A stretch of DNA of 64,000 bases from Camarhynchus parvulus. Taxonomy: Eukaryota; Chordata; Aves; Passeriformes; Thraupidae. A program made the position numbers and the translations under genes. Of this stretch, positions 14,701-23,700 are shown piece after piece. Each line of letters begins with the position of its first letter. Position 1 is the first letter of the stretch. The stretch covers positions 69,875,689 to 69,939,688 of the forward strand of contig NC_044571.1 of the NCBI RefSeq assembly GCF_901933205.1. The letters are read 5' to 3'. A model generated the notes under the pieces. It was given only the letters and a program-made list of their open reading frames with translations, was not told the DNA's origin and made no database searches.

Positions 14701-17700
14701 GCTCATAAACCTCCTGCTGCAACAGCTCAAGCACTTAGGGCAAATTATCAAAATAATACTGGAAAATTGATTCTCTGGTGCAGGGACTACTCTCAGATTT
14801 CACTGAGCACCTAAAAATTGAGGCTAAAAACTAGCTGTACTTGCTCAGCTGACTAGGATGGCATTTGGGTGTCTACCTTGTACTTTGTTAAACAATACAC
14901 ATTTATTTCATCTGCACAGTTTCTCAACTATCAAGTTTTGTGCTTCTGTAGACCACAAACCAAGTAAAGAATTCTCATTTAATAAATAGAAAATTTAAGT
15001 TCAGCTATCAAATTGTCAATAAATGCTCTGGATTCATTCCTGGTTACTGCTACCATAAGGACAAGAATAAAAGAAAAAGAACATTTGGTTCAGCAACCTG
15101 TGGAACAAAGTGTGCCTGGGACACATCTCACCCAAACCATCCTGCTCTCCAAAGGACACGGATCATGAAATGCATGAAAATCATCTTCTGGAAAGCTAAA
15201 CCTGAGATTTCTTCCCATCACAAAGTCAACTTCATCCATGGAAACTCAAGTCTATGCTGCTTTCTTCTTAGTTGGACTTGGCATATATTTAATCAAATCA
15301 AATAGTACTTCAGTAGAATTTATCAAGTGGTAATTCTGTGATGTATGGCTATAATACTACGTGACTGGAATTGAGCATATTTGCATTTGCAGACTGTAAT
15401 AAGACAATTAAAATCTACAGAAAATATACCACGGATGGAAATAAGCAGGATGTGTTGCCTAAGTTGAAGTCTAAAAGTAACTTATATATATAAAGTAGTT
15501 TTGTAGAAATTGTTCTAAAGGAATAAAGAATGCTCAAGTGATTTTTCAAATTCTTATAAAGGCATCTGTATTTTTTCCTTTAAAATCAGAATGGAAAGAA
15601 TGGGACACTGGAATGGAAAAAACTCAAATTCCAACTCCTTTCCTCTCTCATTACAGTGTCTTTTTCTGGAGCATAACAGGGCCATTTTTCTGGGTACCAA
15701 TAAACAGATACTGGCAAAGGATTCAAAACAGCATCTTGGAAGATAACCACAGCCCTCCTAAAATTCAATTTGCTGCCTTCTTAAAATAGACAAGATAAGC
15801 CATAAAAATGGAATGTACTGAATCTAAGCCACACAAGAAGAACAATCTTTCCATGCATACAAACTAAGTATGACCTGGAAATTTTTATGCCTGGACAAAT
15901 GCACATAAAAACATAATAGCACAAATGTGCTATTATGTTTCTGTTTTTACCTTTTGTCTCCTCTTTTCTTTTCGCTTATCTTCAGTATCCTGTAACATTT
16001 TTTCTTTCCAAAGATCAAAAAAATAGGAAGGATCGGTATAGAACTTCAATCCATCTTTCTTATCATCCCTGGAAAAGCAGCAGAAGAAAAGCTAAAAATA
16101 TGAACTAGTGTGTTTTAAATCAAAAAAAATTTACCTTTGATGATCATCCGAGCCTCAAGTTGATCAATAACAACCCTTACTAACTGGAGGTCCATAAACA
16201 AATACCACCACTGTCTGTAGTAGCAGCAAAAACACATCCCTTGGTCATAAATCCTACACATTCACCTGCCAGTTAAAAATTCTTATTCTTAAAAAAATAC
16301 ACTGCAAATACTGTGCTATACCATTCTTAAAAAAAAATTATTTATTGCAGATTGAGTTTTATCAATCTTGAAAAATCAAATCTCAATAATCAATTTAGCT
16401 TTTCCCCTCTGCTGTAATTATTCTCTGCATACTATTAGGAAATAAAGGGTAAAGTGTAAGAAGGTAAACAATCAATATTTCCCTACCTATAAGGTGAAAG
16501 AATATTTAGAGGTGGTGGTTTGTCACTTTGATTATAAATATCAGCCACCGGGTTCGGAATGCTGTTCTTTGAAACTACCTGCTGGTCTTGAACTGTTGAG
16601 CTCTTGAATGCTTTTTTCATGTTGATGTCCTGTAAAGACACTGTCAGAAACAGAAATACATTTATCATAGGCCTGAAAGGAATGAAAGTGCATACACAAC
16701 ATGCTTTTTTCACTAATTATATGAAATATCTTCAGCATGTTAACAGGAAGACAGGTTTTTCCTCAGTGGATAATCCTCTAACTAGGCACAAAGGCATGTA
16801 AGAATTACCATAATAAAACAGATTTAAGTCTCACTTGGTCCAGAACCTCACTTAAAATAATGGGGCCATGGACGGTATCTTGGAAAATGATGCAAGAATG
16901 CTGTCATGTGCAGATGTCCAACCATTTCCCCTTTTTATAAGATTTATCCTAGAGTTCTAACAGCAGAAAGACTGGCTTCAAGACTGAAACACAAGGTATG
17001 GTATTGCTCTGACACAGTGTGTTTTATAATTGCACATGGTATCTATACACATATTCCAGCCCATTCTAAGTATAATTAAATTACAGCTGCAACAACCTCC
17101 TCTGAGAGACAGAGTTCCTCTTATTTTACTCTCTTTCAACTCCTATGTCTTTCCATATAACTAAACACTCCTTGCTCTTATGTTTTGCTTATGTCTCTAC
17201 AGAGAGAAATACTTGCACTCTTGTACTTTCATTTTATCTTTTCACATACACAGCTCTGGGGAAAATGACACCAGGCTTTTCATTCTTTCTTTTCAAATGA
17301 AAGTTTGAAGTTGGTTTTAATTGTTCCTGTCACTTTTATCAAGGCTTTCTTTCACTCTTAATACAAGTTTTCATGAAAAGCAGCAATCATTGTTAAAGAA
17401 GATCCAGTTAAAGGCCAATCACAATTTAAAAGTGACAGTAAGCTCTTGATATCATCTTTCACCCCTAAGCACCCTGAAATACAGGTTTAAGACTGAAGTT
17501 GAAGAGGATGTTGAAGTCTTCACTAGGTTGTCTGCAATGACACTGACCACTTCTGGATTCAATCCAAGTGTTTTATAAGAGGGTAAGCTGTAGGACTTGT
17601 GCAAACAAAATGCACCAGCTTAGTCTCCTTTTATTCCCATTGGTATTTCTTCTAATACTTCTTGCCCATTCATCCAATTTACTGAGTCTCAAGGACAAAC

Positions 17701-20700
17701 TGTGAGAAAATTCACAAGGCAAATGAACAGTAATGGCCAAAAATGTAGTATACTGATGACCTGAAAAAAGACAAAGGGATGAAATTTTACACTGTTATTG
17801 TTTGTCATGATGGACACCAAATCGCACTCAGACTTCTCTGCCCAACTATTTTTGTTATCTGTGTTGAGGTCTTGCTTCTCACTCCAAGAATAACTTAGTT
17901 TCTTCTGTAACTTCTACAACAGCAAAAAAATTAAAAATTTATACAATGCAAATGTATAGCATTTGCAAATAGCAAAAAATTAAAAATAGAACATTTAATG
18001 TCTAATACTCATTCCCCCATTCACATTATCTGACGTATCAAAACATCATTTCTGAAAGTACTTTCTATTTAAATCTGCCTCTAAGTAAAAGGTATTTCAG
18101 ACAGATTTTTTAGATGTATATATCTAAATTGTTTCATTCTTGTTTGATGGAAGACATTCAAAAAACCAAAAAAAACCCCACTATTTTTCTGGAAATTTTT
18201 AGAATAACTTATTTATATATTTTTGAAAACTTTACTGCAATTATTTTAAAATGTTTTTTCAACTGTAGATTTTTATATAAAAACATATTTTTATATACAC
18301 TGTATTGGTTATAGCTAAGACTATAAGAAATCACTGATGCAATCAAATCTGAAGGGCTTTTTAAAACAACCTTGCAATTGACATTTCACTTAAATGCCGA
18401 AGCTATCCAGAAACATACTATTTCTGACAGTACAATGAATTATTATAAAGACTTCAACTTCTACAGTGAAACAGCTAATAAAATTTACTACTGACACTAA
18501 GGTGACAGCAGTTTGTATATACAGCTTATTAATATGAAGCATGATTAGCAATGCAAGAGTAAAAACTGCTGTCAATTTAAAATAAACAGTGATTAAATTC
18601 TCAGTCCATACACTAGTTTCCCCTTCCAAGACTGTTTTTAATTATCTTCCAAACTCTGAAAACTAGCTGGGTGCTACTGCATAACACTAATGAGACATTA
18701 ATGAAGCATTAAAAAAAAAAGGAAAAAAAAAAAACAAAACCAACAAAACCAAGACAAGAATTGCCATTTCCAAAAGTTCAGTCTATTAATATCATCTGGT
18801 TTGCTCATACTACCAACACAATATGCCTCAAAAACTAAGCTGAATAGTGACCCCATAGGAGGTTAGTTTATGCTCCCACATAGCTCTTGACTCCTAAGAC
18901 AGAAAAATGCAGTTGCTTGTACCAAAAAATCACAGGGGTTTGGTTTGGAGGGGTTCTTAAAGATTATCTCATTCCAATCTCCCTACCATGGACAAGGACA
19001 CGTTTCACTCAACCAGGTCTTTTTGGAGATAGGGCATCTACAGTTTCTTTGGGCAACTGTGATAGTCTAAAAGTTGATATGTTCTAAAACCATAAAATGA
19101 CAACACATAATGATTTCCAGACAGTAACCAGCTAAAAAAGGAAGGCTAAATATTACACCATTACACTGTTAAATATCAACACTAAAATTTAATATTGGCA
19201 CTAATAATTGGCACTATAAATATATAAACTACAAAAATCTGGATGGCACATGAAATATATAAGCCATATAAATAGCACTATTAAATATATCACAAGTAGC
19301 ATTAACTGAGTCAATATTACATTAGTGTACTGACATAAAAAGCTTTTTACATTTTAGTAAATGTCAGGAATCATCTAAACAGGAAGTACAGGCATTAGCT
19401 GGCTCAGACATGTATCATGGAGGCCAAGATGCACGTTAACAGCTTTTAAAGCTACACAAAGAAATGCTTTATCTACCCAAATAAGTGCTTTCAAATGATG
19501 TTACTTAAATCCTTTGTTTTTACAGTGTATTTATGAAGTGAATGACCAAGCTCATAAGCGGGAAATATTTTTAAAGGAAATACAGTTTCTAGTGAGTAGA
19601 ATCCCCTAAAGATTTTCACCTGGTTGATCCAAACACAGTGCCTTGTTTAGAGACAGAGTATTATAAGATCTTTGATGACCACAGAACAGACTAGTGTACT
19701 AATGTAGTTTGTGATTACCCTACTCTAAAATTGATTGAGATACCCAGTCCAAACTTTTTCCAATATTCTGACTTACTCCTAGTAAGGGCCATACTTATTC
19801 ATTTATGATTTACTACACTCAAAATCCCAAAGTTTTCTGCGTGAAAAAGGCAGCTTAATGGCTCCATTTCTACACGGGCTTCTTGACTCAAGAATACTTT
19901 CACTCGCTATGCTAAAGTGATTATTCCCAGCTTGCCTTACTGAGACAACAAGATGAAATATCGTTACAGGATTACTTTGAAAAGACAGAGGTTATTGTGC
20001 AATTAAATACTGTGCTCTTGTCAACATCACTTCTGGCTCAATGCTTTCAGGCAATTACCTACCCTCTTCCACTGTTGAATCCAGCTGGGTGACTTTGACA
20101 GCAAGGCGATCAATTCTGTCTTGGAGGGAATTTGCTCTGATGTAGAAGCTGTTGGCCTCATTAAACAATTCACCAAATATGTCTTCAGCATGTTTGCCTG
20201 TGTAAGAAAATAGACAAGGAAATCCCTTTGCTAGTGGCTTACAAAACACAACACAAATGGCTTCAATATCATGAAGTATAATAAAGCACAGTAGCTGTAG
20301 GATTAGAACAGCACAGTTTGTCATTCAGCAAAATTCAGGGCAACAGATTTGCACAAAAAAGTCAAAATATACCATAAATTCTGCCTGAAGTCTATTCTCC
20401 TGGACATCCTGGTTAGCAGTCTTCTTAAAAACACAGGGAGACTTACAAATTATAATCCTTATGTAGCTGAGCTAGTGCCAACTGACAGACAACTGAGGAT
20501 TTAAACCTGCCTCTGTGATGAAAAGGCCTGAAGTTACTGCAGCCAATAAAAGCTTCTGAAGTAGATTTTGAAACTAAAATCTTGCAATTCATAGTAGCAC
20601 AGGCCAACATCAAAATTAAAATGGCATTAAACAGATAAGAACAGCAGCCCACTTACCTCTACAAATGCCAACTGCAAACGCTGCTGTCCCTGGAGTCATT

Positions 20701-23700
20701 TGAGAGAGGGTCAGAGGCCACTGACCACATTTACCCATGGCCACACTGGACTTGGTGCATGACCTTTTCAGCCTCCTTTCCACCTGCTCTATGTTCTCAA
20801 TCACTCTGACAGTGGACAATGCAGTGCAGATCACCAAATCACTGAATCAATTCAGTTGGAAAAGACCTCTGAGATCACTGAGTCCAACCTATGTTCAAAC
20901 ACCATCATGTCAACTAGACCATGACACCAAGTGCTACATCCAGTCTTTCCTTAAACACCTCCAGGGGATGGTGACTCCATAATCTCCTGGGCAGCCTATT
21001 CCAATTTCTAATCACACTTTCTGTGAAGAAATTCCTCCTCATGTCCAGCCTAAATCTCTCCTGAAGCAGCTTAAGACTTTGTCCTGTCATCCTGTCACTT
21101 GTCACCTGGGAGAAGAGGCCAACCCCCACCTGCCTACACTCTCCTTTCAGGCACTTGTAGGGAGCAGTAAGGTCCCCCCAAGCCTCTTTTTCTCAAGGCA
21201 AAACACCCCCAGCTACCACAGCTGCTCCTAAGACTTGTGCTTCAGATCCTTAACCAGCTTTGTTGTTCTTCCCTGAATCCACTCCAGCATCTCAATCTCC
21301 TTCCTGAACTGAGGGGCCCAGAACTGGACACCACACTCAAAGTGTGGTCTTACCAGTGCCTAGTACAGATTTGCAGCCTCAAGCCCTTCCCTGAGAGTGC
21401 TACAGTGGACAGAAGGTGCCACATGATAAACCAAATCCCTCCTTGATGCATAGATCATTGTGCATGGCCATTCCTCTCCTAGTCCTCTCACAGGACTAGG
21501 CATACTCATCCACAGTTTGACTCTCTTTTTGCCCCACTCCACAATTCTCATCCACTCCAGATCAGTGGTTACAGATCCCCAGTTTAATAGTTTGCCTGCC
21601 CCAGAACTTCCCCTACAAATTTCAGATTCCACCCAAACTCATTGCTCCCACTCACTGAACTGATGGTCCCTCCTACCCAGGTACTGCTATTTCATTTAAG
21701 GTGTCTCCCTCTACAATTTCTGCAGCCCAAACCCCTCAAGAAATCCTTGTAGGAAGAAAAGTCCTGCCTCCTGCACTTAACCTTGCTTTTCAAACAAAAA
21801 CAAACTTGAAAACCCTAGTTCTGAATTAAGCTCATCTTGTTACTACCTGCATCAAGAAGAGTCTGAAGAGCAAAAATGGAAGGGGGCAAAGTAAAACTAT
21901 CTAATTAGTTGGAAGAATATGGAATATGCATTAATCACCTAAATGACAGGGACTTCCAAAACAGCCATTATTGACATTTTAAGTTGGTCCAATAACCAAC
22001 CTCAATACTTCACAAAGAAAAGTAAAAATAGAATGAAAATTCCAGTTAAGATCCCATTCTGTGAACATCTGGAGATAACCCTGTATAAAAAAATGGCCAC
22101 ACTTAGGAAGTCAACAGGACAATCTGGCCTTTTCTTGGTCACTTACCTGGGGGGCAGGAAACAACAAGTAGACTCACACATTATCTGAAAACACTGTGAA
22201 AAAACGTGATTGCCACTGAATGAAGGGCTTTACCAGTAATAGTTTTTACTTGTACGTGTACGATCTGCCAATAACTAACCCAAAATGTTAAGATATGTCA
22301 GGGTATGCAAGCTGTGCTTAATGTATATATGTGGAAGGTGAATAAGAAAGGTATGCTATCTACCTGCTCCTAATCTCCTCCCCCTCCAAAACAGAAGTCA
22401 CACACAAGCACAGAATAACTGAAGTTCAAAATCATCTGGTCCAATTCCAGGCTCAGAGCACAATGAGACAGGACTCTGACCAGCTGGGTTTTGAACACTT
22501 GCAAGGATGGCGGCTCCACAACTCCTCTGGGCTACTCGTGCCAGGGTTCAACTGTCAGCACACTAGAAGTGTTCTCTAAGTGTTCCCAGCAGCTAGTTGA
22601 AATTTACTTATAATCCCCACTTGATTTAGTTGCTCCAAATGAAGATGTTATTCCAAGCTATGGAAAAAATAAGCTTTTCAACTCTTCAGCTAAATAAAGC
22701 AGTTATTACATTCTTCAGCCACCAGTATTCAGAGCTCAATGAATTTTTATGGATGTTAGTTTATGTTAATATAGTGAAATCAGCCTGCTGAGAGAGGACT
22801 ACCACATCCTAGGATTAACCATATTACCCCTAGAGAAGTCAAGGAGATGGATGTTTGTCAGTTATCTTTCAGAAGGCAAAGTGGGAGCATACTTCTTTTA
22901 ATACTTGATTTTTTCTCAACACTTGCTAGCCCAGAACATGTGAAAGACAGATTGTCAATCTCCTGTCTGTGAAAACAGTGACATTGCAAAGCAGTATTGG
23001 ACATGCTGTTGTGATTAACATGATGCAGTAAGTTTTAGAAATAAAATAATATTTCATGTGTTTTCTACATTGCCACTGTTTAAATTAGATCTTTAATAAA
23101 ACAGAAACAAACTGGAAAAAAGCACATGTCTTTAAATTTGAGACCTGACTTTGGTACTGTAAGACAATAATTTAAAAATAATAGGTGATGCCCAACATGT
23201 GGCCAACCTATACATTAATTCAAAAACCCATCTAAGAAATTATGCAGTCTTTCCTTTTAATGTTCCCTTACCGAAGATAGTGATTCCACCCACCCATTTG
23301 TAACTGCATTGACTAGAAACATTAGAATCATACTTTACCCTCCTCTTTTTTTAAAGATGCAAAAGTGGTAGGCTGTTACTGACTAGGTCTTGATTCCCAT
23401 CTCCTTTCTTACAGTACCTCTAGCATGATACTTAATGGCAAAAAACCAGCCTTTCCAACTCAGCCTGGTTCAACAGTACTACAGAGAGATGTAGTGTGCT
23501 CAGGCCTGCACAAAAAGTAGTGAAACTGAGCCAATGGCCAACCTACCCAAGAAAATACTAGGAGGCAAGTTGGGGAATGTTGTTCTCTGCATGAAAAAAA
23601 TGGTCTTCCAAGTATCCACAGATTACACTTCCTCCATGCTCCTTAGAGGTACAGGCTGCAAATGCTCCCTGTCCTCCCCCTCCAGAAGATTCTCTCCTCC

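Larger units (their letters stand above)
11457..15950 (-). other. WASF3: WASF3 intron, 4,494 bp
   Basis: The donor is GTAAAA and the acceptor GGACATTAG. No mobile element was recognised. It contains two perfect inverted repeats, at 15909-15940 and 13544-13567, and a very AT-rich stretch around 13480-13570. Confidence 0.9.
16641..20062 (-). other. WASF3: WASF3 intron, 3,422 bp
   Basis: The donor is GTAGGT and the acceptor TTTCTGACAG. It contains a CR1 remnant (18931-19062), A-rich tracts near 18166-18180 and 18709-18760, and a small inverted repeat carrying octamer-like ATGCAAAT (17947-17967). Confidence 0.9.
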
